From an uncultured bacterium (lineage in GTDB: Bacteria; Spirochaetota; Spirochaetia; Sphaerochaetales; Sphaerochaetaceae): DNA of 29,142 nucleotides. The position numbers and the translations under genes are program-made. Positions 15,532-23,398 of this stretch are shown here, piece after piece. The stretch spans positions 1 to 29,142 of the forward strand of contig CAJMOS010000023.1 in NCBI GenBank assembly GCA_905215015.1, written 5' to 3'. The notes below the pieces were generated by a model. It was not told the DNA's origin. It made no database searches and saw only the letters and a program-made list of their open reading frames with translations. Numbering within the stretch: position 1 is the stretch's first letter; every line of letters starts with the position of its first letter.

Positions 15532-17028
15532 ATGGTACAGTATCTTCCCTTTGTCTTTTCCAATCTTTTCAATGGCTATAACCTGGTTCTGACTCTTGCA
15601 GGTACCATCATCGGCATCATCTTTGGCGCCATCCCGGGTCTTTCGGGGTCGCTTGCGATGATGCTGTTCATGCCTCTGACCTACCATATGGCCCTCGGTC
15701 CCGGCGTCATGTTCCTGATTTCCCTCTGGGTCGGCGGTTGCTCCGGGGCTTTCATCGGCAGCGTCCTGCTCGGCATCCCAGGCTCTCCCTCGTCGGTGGC
15801 CACCGTCTTCGATGGATATCCGATGGCAAAGAAGGGACAGGCGAGCCGCGCCTTGGCCATCGGCATGGTGGCCAGTTTCATCGGGACGTTCTTCTCGGCG
15901 ATCCTTGGTGCCTTGCTGGCCCAGTCGATTGCCGCAATCGCCTTCAAGCTCGGCCCGTGGGAGTATTTCTCCCTCTGCATGGTCGCGATCACGATGGTCA
16001 TCGCCATCAGCAAGGGCGATATGCTGAAGGGCTTGACCTCCGCCTGCATCGGCTTGTTGTTCGCTTCGGTCGGCTTCAGCCCGATCGATGCCCAGGAACG
16101 TTTCGTCTTCGGGAACATGTACCTGATGGGCGGACTTTCCCTGACTGTCGTACTGATTTCCATCTTCGGCATCTCCCGCATCGCCTTGGAGTACGGGCGG
16201 GGCTTTGACAAGTTGCCGGACGTGGACGACTCCTCCCTGAAGGGATTCGGTTTGCACTGGATGGAAATCGTCGGCCAGGGCGTCAACATCATCCGTTCCT
16301 TCGTCATCGGCCTCGTCATCGGTTTCCTTCCGGGCATGGGCGCGGGCCTTTCCAACCTAGTTGCCTACTCGACCTGCAGGAACCACAGCAAGCATGCGGA
16401 CGAGTTCGGTACCGGGGTGCCTGATGGCATTTGGGCCAGCGAGGTCTCCAACAACGCCGCCATCGGTGGCGCCATGATCCCGATGGTTTCCCTCGGCATT
16501 CCCGGGGACACCTCCACCGCACTGCTGATCGGGGCGCTCTCCATCCAGGGTCTCGAGATGGGCCCGATGGTGTTCCGGAACTCAGGCAACCTAGTCTACA
16601 TGATGTTCGCCGCGGTGGCCTTCGACGCGATTCTCGTCCTGCTGATCCAGATGGTATCCAAGCGTTGGTTCCCGTATATCCTGAAGGTTCCCTACCACTA
16701 CATGTATCCGGCGCTCTTGGTCATCTCTTTGGTGTCCGCCTATGTCGAGTCCGGCTCGTTGTACAAGTGCGGCATGATGATCGTCTTTGCCGTCATCGGG
16801 CTGCTGATGCTGTTCGCCGGGCTTCCCTCGGCACCCATGATGCTGGCCTTCATCCTCGGGCCTACCTTGGAGAGCAACATGCTCAAGGGATTCCAGAGCA
16901 GCGATAACGGCATCGCGACCTTCTTCACCCGTCCTGTTTCCTGTTTTTTCCTGGTTGTCGCCATCGGGTGTATTTTCTCTCCGATCCTGCGGATGGTGTT
17001 TCAGAGGATGCGGCCGAAAAAGGCGTGA
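15532..17028 (+). CDS. tctA: Tripartite tricarboxylate transporter large membrane subunit
   Basis: A 498-residue integral membrane protein, about ten to twelve helices, the channel subunit that imports the carboxylate using an ion gradient. Diagnostic stretches are GAIPGLSGSLAMMLFMPLTYHM near the start, GIPGSPSSVATVFDGYPMAKKGQA, the second half repeat GFLPGMGAGLSNLVAY, and SVGIPGD-like SLGIPGDTSTALLIGAL. The paired Gly-Pro-Gly loops reflect the family's internal duplication. ATG 15532 has GAGGAGG seven bases upstream. Length is normal for TctA. Confidence 0.95.
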   Translation: MVQYLPFVFSNLFNGYNLVLTLAGTIIGIIFGAIPGLSGSLAMMLFMPLTYHMALGPGVMFLISLWVGGCSGAFIGSVLLGIPGSPSSVATVFDGYPMAKKGQASRALAIGMVASFIGTFFSAILGALLAQSIAAIAFKLGPWEYFSLCMVAITMVIAISKGDMLKGLTSACIGLLFASVGFSPIDAQERFVFGNMYLMGGLSLTVVLISIFGISRIALEYGRGFDKLPDVDDSSLKGFGLHWMEIVGQGVNIIRSFVIGLVIGFLPGMGAGLSNLVAYSTCRNHSKHADEFGTGVPDGIWASEVSNNAAIGGAMIPMVSLGIPGDTSTALLIGALSIQGLEMGPMVFRNSGNLVYMMFAAVAFDAILVLLIQMVSKRWFPYILKVPYHYMYPALLVISLVSAYVESGSLYKCGMMIVFAVIGLLMLFAGLPSAPMMLAFILGPTLESNMLKGFQSSDNGIATFFTRPVSCFFLVVAIGCIFSPILRMVFQRMRPKKA

Positions 17029-17036
17029 GGTAGCGG

Positions 17037-17930
17037 ATGAAGCGAGTGATTGACCCTGGTAAAAGACGTCGCCAGATTACCGTGGTGGATGACTTGGTCT
17101 TCGGCCATGTGACCGACCTGGACGGGAAGCCCCTCGAGCTGAAGATGACCCTGCTGTACACGGCGGGCAACAGCGAGATGCGTCTCGTTCTCGGACGGGA
17201 TGACGAGGCGAGTGACTTCCGTCAGCCAGTGATCGTCTGGATCAATGGGAACGGGTGGCGTGCGGTTCCCTGCCGTACCTACCAGGCTGCCGAGTCCGTC
17301 TACCTGGCGGAGGCGGGCTATGCGGTGGCGGTGGTCGACTACCGCGACAGCGGCAAAGGACATTTTCCTGCGCCGGTCGAGGACGTGAAGACGGCGATAC
17401 GGTTCCTTCGGGCGAACGCCGGCATCTACCATCTCGACCCAGACCGGATTGGAACGATCGGGCGCTCTGCCGGCGGGCACCTTTCCTCGTTCTGCGCCTT
17501 GAACGACGACCAGTACCGGAGCGGGGAGTGGAGCCCGTTCAGCGACCATGTCCAGGCGGCGGTGGATTTCTACGGTCCGGTGGACCTTTGGTCCCTGCAT
17601 ATGGCCAATGTCTATCATGGGGAAGATCCGACCAAAACCCGCGAGGGACTGATGATCGGAGGGGATGCAGCCCATGTCGCCAAGATGGCGGGAGCGGCCA
17701 GCCCGATCAACTTCATCTCCCGGAAGATGTGTCCTGTCGCCATCTTCCACGGGGATCTTGACCCGCTGGTTCCCCTTTCCCAGAGCGAGCACTTCTACGA
17801 GATGCTCCAGAAGCAGGGAGTTCCCAGCGAGCTGTATATCGTCCGTGGCGCAGGCCACGGTACACGGGAGTTCATCCAGGACGAGACGAGGAAGACGGTC
17901 CTGTCCTTTTTCGGCACATATCTGCGATAA
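17037..17930 (+). CDS. Alpha/beta hydrolase (esterase/feruloyl-esterase-like)
   Basis: A 297-residue hydrolase with no signal peptide, so cytoplasmic. The catalytic triad can be placed: Ser144 in GRSAGGHLS, Asp242 in FHGDLDPLVP, His274 in GAGHGT. INGNGW at 70-75 takes the place of the HGGGW oxyanion motif of hormone-sensitive-lipase/BD-FAE-type esterases. VVDYRDSGKGHFPAPVEDVKTAIRFLR is characteristic of that group. The gene begins nine bases after tctA ends and is followed after ten bases by the MBL-fold gene, so it most likely acts on the imported carboxylate or its ester. The start has only a modest GAGG site. Substrate unknown. Confidence 0.87.
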   Translation: MKRVIDPGKRRRQITVVDDLVFGHVTDLDGKPLELKMTLLYTAGNSEMRLVLGRDDEASDFRQPVIVWINGNGWRAVPCRTYQAAESVYLAEAGYAVAVVDYRDSGKGHFPAPVEDVKTAIRFLRANAGIYHLDPDRIGTIGRSAGGHLSSFCALNDDQYRSGEWSPFSDHVQAAVDFYGPVDLWSLHMANVYHGEDPTKTREGLMIGGDAAHVAKMAGAASPINFISRKMCPVAIFHGDLDPLVPLSQSEHFYEMLQKQGVPSELYIVRGAGHGTREFIQDETRKTVLSFFGTYLR

Positions 17931-17940
17931 GGAGGAGCGA

Positions 17941-18825
17941 ATGTCGGAACTGCGAATCGCTTATGAGCGGTATGAAAAAGAGCGTACACGCTGGCTTTCC
18001 AACCCGATGGTGCAAAAATACTTTTCCAATCAGGAACGACGCTATGTCCATCCGTTTCAGATGTACGGAAACGTCTGGTACGTGGGTGACAGCTGGGTCT
18101 GTGTCCACTTGGTCGATACGGGAAACGGGTTGTTGCTGATCGATGCCGGCAACTGCGGCGCCACGGCGATGCTGGTCAACGCCATTTGGGAGGCGGGCTT
18201 CAACCCCGCCGACGTGAAATGGATCATCCTTTCCCATGGGCATCTGGACCATATTGGCGGAGCCCTCTTCTTCAGGCGGATGTTCGGGACCAAGCTCTAT
18301 CTGGGCAAGCCGGATGCCGAGGATTTCCAGCGCCATCCGGAAATCTCGGCGATCCAGGATGCCGGCAACCTGGCCGATGAGCTCTTTACGGTCGACCATG
18401 CGGTCGGGGACAAGGAGCACATCGATTTTGGGGGGATGGATTTTTATTTCCGGCTTTGTCCCGGCCACACCGCTGGCGTCATCGCGACGTTCTTCGACGT
18501 GAGGGGAAAGGAAGGAGTCAAGCGGGCCGGTTACTACGGAGGGTTCGGATTCAATACCCTGCAGAAAGCCTATCTGGATGATATCGGTGACGTGAGGCAC
18601 ACCATGCGTCAGGCCTATCTGGATTCCTTGAGGAAGGTGAGGGGCGAGAAGGTGGAGCTTTTCCTTGCCAACCACTGCATCAACAACGACACACTAGGAA
18701 GAATGGAGCAGCTCCGGAAAGATCCATCCCGCAACCCCTTCCTGGACGACAAGCTCTGGGGCGAATATCTGGACTTCAAGCGGGATGAACTGCTGAAGCT
18801 GATGGCGGACCCGGCACAGAACTGA
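17941..18825 (+). CDS. Metallo-beta-lactamase-fold hydrolase
   Basis: A 294-residue MBL-superfamily enzyme without signal peptide. Zinc ligands visible in order: His99, His101, Asp103, His104 (SHGHLDHIGG), His176 (CPGHTAGV), and His245 (LANHC) near the end, a B3-like arrangement. The family includes lactonases, thioesterases and beta-lactamases; a cytoplasmic location and its place after the Tct genes and an esterase argue for a catabolic lactone or ester hydrolase and not for antibiotic resistance. ATG 17941 has AAGGAGG six bases upstream; the open frame extends far upstream inside the esterase gene in another phase and is not coding there. A terminator follows. Confidence 0.88.
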   Translation: MSELRIAYERYEKERTRWLSNPMVQKYFSNQERRYVHPFQMYGNVWYVGDSWVCVHLVDTGNGLLLIDAGNCGATAMLVNAIWEAGFNPADVKWIILSHGHLDHIGGALFFRRMFGTKLYLGKPDAEDFQRHPEISAIQDAGNLADELFTVDHAVGDKEHIDFGGMDFYFRLCPGHTAGVIATFFDVRGKEGVKRAGYYGGFGFNTLQKAYLDDIGDVRHTMRQAYLDSLRKVRGEKVELFLANHCINNDTLGRMEQLRKDPSRNPFLDDKLWGEYLDFKRDELLKLMADPAQN

Positions 18826-18842
18826 CCGAATCCTCTTTTCGC

Positions 18843-18882
18843 AGGACCTCTTCGGCTTCATCCGGAGGGGCCTTTTCTTTTT
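18843..18882 (+). terminator. Rho-independent terminator closing the tct operon
   Basis: Imperfect stem of AGGACCTCTTCGG (18843-18855) with CCGGAGGGGCCT (18862-18873), followed by TTTTCTTTTT. It lies 17 bases after the MBL-gene stop. The stem has mismatches and G-U pairs, but position and T-rich tail are convincing. Confidence 0.65.
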
Positions 18883-18921
18883 GTCTGGGCTTTCCGTTAT
18901 ACTTGCGGCAAGGAGAACGTT

Positions 18922-19326
18922 ATGCTGAAGGACCGAGTTGGAGCCTATTACCTGGAGAAAAACTACAACTGCGCTGAGGCGATGATCCGCGCCATCAACG
19001 ACGAATACCACCTTGCCCTTGATGAAGAGGGAATGAAACTTGTCGGCGGCTTTGGCGGAGGCATGGGTTGCGGCCTCACGTGTGGCGCCTTGTCCGCCGC
19101 GATTGCCGCCTTGGGAAAGCTGTGCATCGGCTCAAAGGCCCACGAGACGGCCGGCTTCAAAGAGCTCTGCGCAGACTATGCGCAAGCCTTCCGTAAGCGG
19201 GAAGGGGAAGTGGATTGCTCGACGTTGAAACCGAAATACTTTGTCCCTGGGCAGCGTTGCCTGAAGACCGTCGAGCTTGCCGCCGAGCTTTTCGATGAGT
19301 TTGTGAAAGAGCATCAGTTGGTTTAG
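18922..19326 (+). CDS. C_GCAxxG_C_C family protein (putative redox/metal protein)
   Basis: A 134-residue small cytoplasmic protein of the family named for its cysteine pattern. Cysteines are at 17 (NYNCAEAM), 50 and 54 (GFGGGMGCGLTCGALSAAI), 68, 83, 99 and 113. The GxxCGAL segment and its glycine-rich lead are diagnostic. Members are thought to be redox or metal-binding proteins, but no function is established. AAGGAG lies six bases before ATG 18922, and a TATACT-type -10 (18898-18903) lies just upstream, though its -35 would fall in the preceding terminator tail and is weak. It appears to be a single-gene unit. Confidence 0.9.
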   Translation: MLKDRVGAYYLEKNYNCAEAMIRAINDEYHLALDEEGMKLVGGFGGGMGCGLTCGALSAAIAALGKLCIGSKAHETAGFKELCADYAQAFRKREGEVDCSTLKPKYFVPGQRCLKTVELAAELFDEFVKEHQLV

Positions 19327-19342
19327 CAATCCACTCCTCCCA

Positions 19343-19371
19343 TTGTGCCATGGATATTTCTTTGTTATTCT
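19343..19371 (+). promoter_or_regulatory. Candidate promoter of the 5'-nucleotidase gene
   Basis: TTGTGC (19343-19348) and TATTCT (19366-19371) separated by 17 bases, with a leader of about 26 bases to ATG 19404. Spacing is ideal, both hexamers are only partial matches. Confidence 0.4.
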
Positions 19372-19403
19372 GATAACAGTATTGCCACAAAGGGAGGTAA
19401 TAG

Positions 19404-21053
19404 ATGAAAAAACTCAGGAACGTGCTGCTTGTGTTGCTTGTCGCCATCGGTTCCCTGTTCGCGCAACCGATCACCGAGAAGCAGAACAGCGTCGTGGTGC
19501 TTTACACCAATGACGTGCACTGTGCGATCCGCTCCACGCTTGGATACGAGTCGCTGGTGGCCCTGAAGCAGGAGGTGTTGAAGAAAACACCGTATGTGGT
19601 CTTGGTGGATAATGGTGATGCCATCCAAGGCGAGGCGATGGGGACCATTTCCAAAGGCGAGTACCCGGTGGAGATCATGAACAAGGCCGGATATGACTAT
19701 GCCGCCATCGGCAACCACGAGTTCGACTATGGCATGGACCGCCTTTCCCAGCTGATCGGCAAGGCCGATTGCCAGTATCTGGCCTGCAATATCAAGTACA
19801 CGGGGAGCAAGGGAAACCTGCTCGAAAACGTGAAGCCCTACGAAGTCGCGACCTATGGTGCACTCAAGGTGGGCTTCGTGGGCGTTTCCACCCCGGAAAG
19901 CATTGCCAAGTCCACCCCGACCTATTTCAAGGAAGGGGATGCGTTCGTCTACGATTTCTACGGTGACGACCCGCAGGCCTTCTACAGCGTCGTCCAGAAG
20001 AATGTCGACCAAGCACGCTCCGAGGGAGCCCAATATGTCGTCGTGCTTGCCCACCTGGGCACTGACGAGTCTTCCGCCCCGTTCCGTTCCACCGACCTGA
20101 TTGCCAATACGACCGGTATCGATGTGGTGCTTGACGGCCATTCCCACAGTGTCATTCCCTGCGACGTGGTCGCCGGCAAGGATGGAAGGAAAGTCCTGCT
20201 TTCCTCGACCGGGACGAAGTTCGCCAACATCGGCATGCTTCTGATTGGTCCTGACGGGGTGATGGAGACGGGATTGATTGGAACGTATCCGGACAAGGAT
20301 TCCGATGTCGCCGCGTTCGTAGACTCGATCGAAGCGAAATACAAGGAAAGCCTTGCCGAGGTCATCGGCAAGACCGATGTCGACCTGACGATCGCCGACC
20401 CGAATGGTGTGCGTCTGGTCCGTACCCGCGAGACCAATCTTGGCGACCTGTGCGCCGACGCCTACCGCACGGTTGCCGACGCCGATATCGCCTTTGTCAA
20501 TGGTGGCGGTATCCGCGCTCCTCTGAAGAAGGGCCCGATTACCTATGGCGACCTGATCAAGGTCCATCCGTACGGCAACACGCTGACCATGGTCAAGGCC
20601 ACCGGCCAGCAGATTCTCGACGCTCTGGAGCTGGCAAGCCGCTCCACCCAGAAGAACACCAGTGACGGCAAGAACGCCACCGGAGAGTGCGGCGGGTTCC
20701 TGCAGGTCTCAGGCTTGAAGTACACCATTGACACCAGCATCCCCACATCGGTCGAGCTGGACGGCAAGAACATGTTTGTCGCCGTGAAGGGCGAACGGAG
20801 GGTCAAGGATGTCATGGTGGAGAAGGAAGGGCGGTGGACGCCGATCGACCCGCAGGCAACCTACAAGCTGGCTAGCCACAACTACATGCTCAAGGATGCA
20901 GGTGACGGTTTCACGATGTTCCAGAACGACGAGCTGTTGATCAACGAGGGCATGCTGGACAACCAGGTGCTGATGACCTACGTGATCGAGAAGCTTGGAA
21001 ACGATGTCACTGCGGAATACGCAGAGCCGCAGGGACGCATCACCGTGATCTGA
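19404..21053 (+). CDS. Secreted 5'-nucleotidase / metallophosphatase (UshA-like)
   Basis: A 549-residue periplasmic or surface enzyme that dephosphorylates nucleotides or UDP-sugars. The signal peptide is MKKLRNVLLVLLVAIGSLFAQ. The N-terminal calcineurin-like domain has the five dimetal motifs: TNDVH (about residue 36), VDNGDAIQG (about 70), GNHEFDYG (about 101), AHLGTDE, and GHSH (about 247). The C-terminal 5'-nucleotidase domain has LGDLCADAYR, NGGGIRAPLKKGPITYGDLIKVHPYGNTL and a substrate-binding DAGDGFTMF. The family's usual length is about 550. ATG 19404 has AGGGAGG six bases upstream. It is monocistronic with its own terminator. Its position just before a nucleoside-type importer suggests nucleotide scavenging. 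Confidence 0.93.
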   Translation: MKKLRNVLLVLLVAIGSLFAQPITEKQNSVVVLYTNDVHCAIRSTLGYESLVALKQEVLKKTPYVVLVDNGDAIQGEAMGTISKGEYPVEIMNKAGYDYAAIGNHEFDYGMDRLSQLIGKADCQYLACNIKYTGSKGNLLENVKPYEVATYGALKVGFVGVSTPESIAKSTPTYFKEGDAFVYDFYGDDPQAFYSVVQKNVDQARSEGAQYVVVLAHLGTDESSAPFRSTDLIANTTGIDVVLDGHSHSVIPCDVVAGKDGRKVLLSSTGTKFANIGMLLIGPDGVMETGLIGTYPDKDSDVAAFVDSIEAKYKESLAEVIGKTDVDLTIADPNGVRLVRTRETNLGDLCADAYRTVADADIAFVNGGGIRAPLKKGPITYGDLIKVHPYGNTLTMVKATGQQILDALELASRSTQKNTSDGKNATGECGGFLQVSGLKYTIDTSIPTSVELDGKNMFVAVKGERRVKDVMVEKEGRWTPIDPQATYKLASHNYMLKDAGDGFTMFQNDELLINEGMLDNQVLMTYVIEKLGNDVTAEYAEPQGRITVI

Positions 21054-21074
21054 CGTGCAAGCACGATGAAATGG

Positions 21075-21105
21075 AGCCGTCTCGGATTCCGGGGCGGCTT
21101 CTTTT
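21075..21105 (+). terminator. Rho-independent terminator after the 5'-nucleotidase gene
   Basis: An 11-bp stem AGCCGTCTCGG (21075-21085) and CCGGGGCGGCT (21089-21099), fully paired when two G-U pairs are counted, a 3-base loop, then TTCTTTT. It begins 21 bases after the stop codon. Confidence 0.85.
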
Positions 21106-21106
21106 C

Positions 21107-21521
21107 ATGAGGGACGGCAGAATCCGGAAACAAAAAGGTCCTGGGATGCCACCGAACAACTGGACAAGCAAATTCGGCGGTAGCGCTTGGGAGTATGTTC
21201 CCGCCTTCCCTGCCGGAGTGCGGGAATTCTGTCAAGAAAGACCCTCTAATGCAGGAAAACCACACAGGGATTGCCATACTTCCGGTTTCAAGAAGAATGT
21301 TTTGCAGTCTGAGTGACTGGAAATAAGGGAAAATTTTTCCTTGTTTCTTTTTTCAGAAAGCCCTTCGGAATGGTGGAGGGATGATTTTGTCGTGATAGGT
21401 TCGCTTGGGCAGTCCCTCTGAGTAAGAGGCTTGTCGGGTATGCTCGCAGCAAGAATACAGAGGAATCCCTCTTTCGAGCTAGAACAAGACTCTCAAGACA
21501 AAAGTGGATTTTGTCTGCTTT
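21107..21521. other. 415-bp intergenic region without a recognised gene
   Basis: No credible gene: the open frames here (81 residues or fewer) lack ribosome sites and family features. A 9-bp A/T-rich self-complementary stretch at 21325-21342 followed by TTTCTTTTTT (21344-21353) could be a weak second terminator. Short inverted repeats CCTCT/AGAGG lie at 21415-21429. No tRNA-like or riboswitch-like structure was recognised. Confidence 0.5.
21496..21516 (-). terminator. Possible terminator of the Crp-like gene
   Basis: Perfect 8-bp repeat AGACAAAA (21496-21503) / TTTTGTCT (21509-21516) with a 5-base loop, six bases beyond the stop of the regulator. The stem is AT-rich and no T run follows on the minus strand, so termination is doubtful. 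Confidence 0.35.
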
Positions 21522-22184
21522 CTAATCGGTTTCCATATAATCTTCCATGGACTCGGACATCTGGTCGACTTGTTTTTTCGAGACAAAGATGGTTCTGCCT
21601 TCGCATGAGACGAATCCTTTTTTCTTAAACTGGTCGAGGAGCCTGAAAAGGGTTCTGCGGGAGCAACCGACAGCAGAGGCGATATCATCCTTGCTTTCCG
21701 TGATGCGGTAGGATCCGTCTTTTTGAAGGAACGACTCATCTTGGAGATACATGGCAAGTTTGAACTTGATCGAGTAATTGGGAAATCGGCTGGCATTCCT
21801 TGCTGTTTTCGTAAGCAAACTCGCCCACATTCGTATGAGATATTCTTGGAATTGGCAGGGGGTCTTAAGCAGGGCCAGACTGGCACTTCGGGAAAGTCGA
21901 TAACCAGTACACTTGGTGCATGCCTTGATTGTATAGCTCTGGTGGGTTTGTCCCGCATAAATCTCCATGAAGCAGCTGAAACTTGGATTCTTGTTGAGAG
22001 CAAGCCGGTATTCCCGCCCTGTGGTATTGGTCTTGAGGACCGCGACGGATCCCTCCATCAGGAAAAAACCGTAGAGGATTTCTTGTCCTTGATGGATGAT
22101 GATGTCTCCTTTTTCGAAAGCGACGGGCTCGAGCTGGCATTTGATTTTCGCAGGCATGCTGTCGATGACCATTTGCAAATCCAT
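21522..22184 (-). CDS. Crp/Fnr-family transcriptional regulator
   Basis: A 220-residue regulator: cyclic-nucleotide-binding-type beta barrel (about residues 15-115), dimer helix (115-145), and C-terminal winged helix (ITESKDDIASAVGCSRRTLFRLLDQFKKKGFV, about 161-192). The cAMP pocket is not conserved: the Arg-Ser of Crp is replaced by HQS, so the ligand is something else. Cysteines are unusually many (16, 71, 89, 92, 110, 174, 194), with a CxxC at 89-92, hinting at redox or metal sensing. In the recognition helix the Crp Glu of SRET is Arg (SRRT). ATG 22184 has GGAGG six bases upstream; the TTG at 22190 abuts that site and is rejected. It diverges from the nucleoside-type importer operon and probably controls it and itself. 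Confidence 0.88.
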   Translation of the reverse strand: MDLQMVIDSMPAKIKCQLEPVAFEKGDIIIHQGQEILYGFFLMEGSVAVLKTNTTGREYRLALNKNPSFSCFMEIYAGQTHQSYTIKACTKCTGYRLSRSASLALLKTPCQFQEYLIRMWASLLTKTARNASRFPNYSIKFKLAMYLQDESFLQKDGSYRITESKDDIASAVGCSRRTLFRLLDQFKKKGFVSCEGRTIFVSKKQVDQMSESMEDYMETD

Positions 22185-22219
22185 CAGCAACCTCCATCAA
22201 AAAAATACCAAACAAATAC

Positions 22220-22243
22220 GAAGAGTGTCAGTTGACACTCTTC
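22220..22243. promoter_or_regulatory. Perfect 24-bp palindrome, candidate operator of the Crp-like regulator
   Basis: Arms GAAGAGTGTCA (22220-22230) and TGACACTCTTC (22233-22243) around a GT centre. With Crp-like spacing the half-sites read AGTGT-N6-ACACT. It lies between the divergent regulator and importer genes. The centre is about 42 bases before the transcription start predicted from the downstream TATAGT. Confidence 0.75.
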
Positions 22244-22261
22244 ATGTCAAGTGAGGTGGTC

Positions 22262-22267
22262 TATAGT
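22262..22267 (+). promoter_or_regulatory. -10 element of the nucleoside-type importer operon
   Basis: TATAGT hexamer, about 32 bases before ATG 22300, with no -35 at 16-18 bases. A TTGACA at 22232-22237, inside the palindrome, is 24 bases away and too far to serve as -35. The arrangement fits an activator-dependent promoter. Confidence 0.45.
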
Positions 22268-22299
22268 TATCCCCAACGAAGAGATAGGAGCCTTTTACG

Positions 22300-23361
22300 A
22301 TGAAGAAACTTGTTGCGTTTTGTTGTGCCACTCTCGTGGCGGGTGCTCTCTTTGCAGGAGGACAGGCAGAGGGAACGAAATCGGAAGCTAAGCCTACCCA
22401 GAACATCGCGATTTGTCTTTCCACCGGAGGACTCGGAGACAAAAACTTCAACGATATGGCATATGCCGGTCTTACGCAGGCCCAGAAGGAGTTCGGCATC
22501 CATTTCGATTATTTCGAGCCGACTTCTGCAAGCGACTTCGAACCGGCTTTGCGCCAATTTGCGGAGCGGGGGGATTATGCCTTGATTATTGGCATTGGCA
22601 ACGACGAGGTTGATGCCATGAAGAATGTCGCCATCGATTTCCCAGACCAGAAATTCTCATTGATTGACGCGTCTCTCGACGGCTTTACGAACATACGATC
22701 GATTTCTACCAAATGGCAGGAACAGACGTTCCTCTGCGGTGTGTATGCGGGTCTCGGGACGCTTTCCAATATGCCATTTGCAAACAAGGACAATGTCATT
22801 GGCGTCGTGTTGGGCATGGACTTTCCTAATTTGAGAGAAGGCGTGGTTGGCTTCAAGGCAGGTGCCAGATATGTGAATCCCGACGTGACGGTGCTCGAGG
22901 CTGTTATAGGATCTTTCAATGATCCCACCAAAGGCAAAGAAATCGCTGTCTCCATGTACAACAGGGGAGCCGACTTCATCCAACCGATCGCAGGTGCGAG
23001 CGGGCTTGGGGTATTCAATGCCGCCAAGGAGAACAAGTTCTACGCATTCGGTGTGGGCGGGAACCAGAACGCCATCGAACCAAGCGTCATAGCAGCGACC
23101 TCCATCAGGAATGTCAACGAGATGGTGTATAACGAGGTGCGTGATTGCCTGAACGGTTCCTGGTCGGCAGGATCATATCTCAATGGAATGAAGGAAGGCG
23201 CGGTTGGATATTCCAACGAGGGTAGTGAGGTCGCCATTCCCGAGGACATCAAGCAGGCCATCGATGTAATCCGGCAGAGGATTGTTTCCGGAGAACTGTC
23301 AGTCACCATCAGTGCGGATGAGCTCGATGGCTGGGTGTCAAAGAATCAATACAGGAAATAA
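22300..23361 (+). CDS. BMP-family ABC transporter substrate-binding protein (nucleoside-type receptor)
   Basis: A 353-residue secreted receptor of the basic membrane protein / PnrA (TmpC) family, whose studied members bind purine nucleosides or related compounds. The signal peptide is MKKLVAFCCATLVAGALFAGGQAEG; two cysteines are inside the hydrophobic core and none sits in a lipobox. Typical features: STGGLGDKNFNDMAYAGL at the mature start, the IGIGNDEVDAM and FSLIDASLDG segments, GSFNDPTKGKEIAVSMYNRGADFIQPIAGASGLGVFNAAKE. Those same landmarks carry the ligand contacts in PnrA. AGGAG lies about ten bases before ATG 22300. It is the first gene of the operon. Nucleoside specificity is family knowledge, not proven here. 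Confidence 0.92.
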   Translation: MKKLVAFCCATLVAGALFAGGQAEGTKSEAKPTQNIAICLSTGGLGDKNFNDMAYAGLTQAQKEFGIHFDYFEPTSASDFEPALRQFAERGDYALIIGIGNDEVDAMKNVAIDFPDQKFSLIDASLDGFTNIRSISTKWQEQTFLCGVYAGLGTLSNMPFANKDNVIGVVLGMDFPNLREGVVGFKAGARYVNPDVTVLEAVIGSFNDPTKGKEIAVSMYNRGADFIQPIAGASGLGVFNAAKENKFYAFGVGGNQNAIEPSVIAATSIRNVNEMVYNEVRDCLNGSWSAGSYLNGMKEGAVGYSNEGSEVAIPEDIKQAIDVIRQRIVSGELSVTISADELDGWVSKNQYRK

Positions 23362-23398
23362 CTTTTCTTTTCGTTTCAGTTGATACCGGAGGTTTCTC

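Noticed and set aside
14863..16257. 464-residue open frame on the minus strand opposite tctB/tctA
   Set aside because: Charged, repetitive composition and antisense to well-supported Tct genes.
17941..18825. Beta-lactamase (antibiotic resistance) reading of the MBL-fold gene
   Set aside because: No signal peptide and a catabolic operon context; the zinc motif alone is shared by many unrelated hydrolases.
21071..21316. 81-residue open frame after the 5'-nucleotidase
   Set aside because: Begins inside the terminator hairpin, has no ribosome site and no recognisable composition of a real protein.
22232..22267. TTGACA and TATAGT as a standard promoter for the nucleoside-type importer
   Set aside because: The spacer would be 24 bases, far beyond the 16-18 usable by the housekeeping sigma factor; TTGACA is better explained as part of the palindrome.
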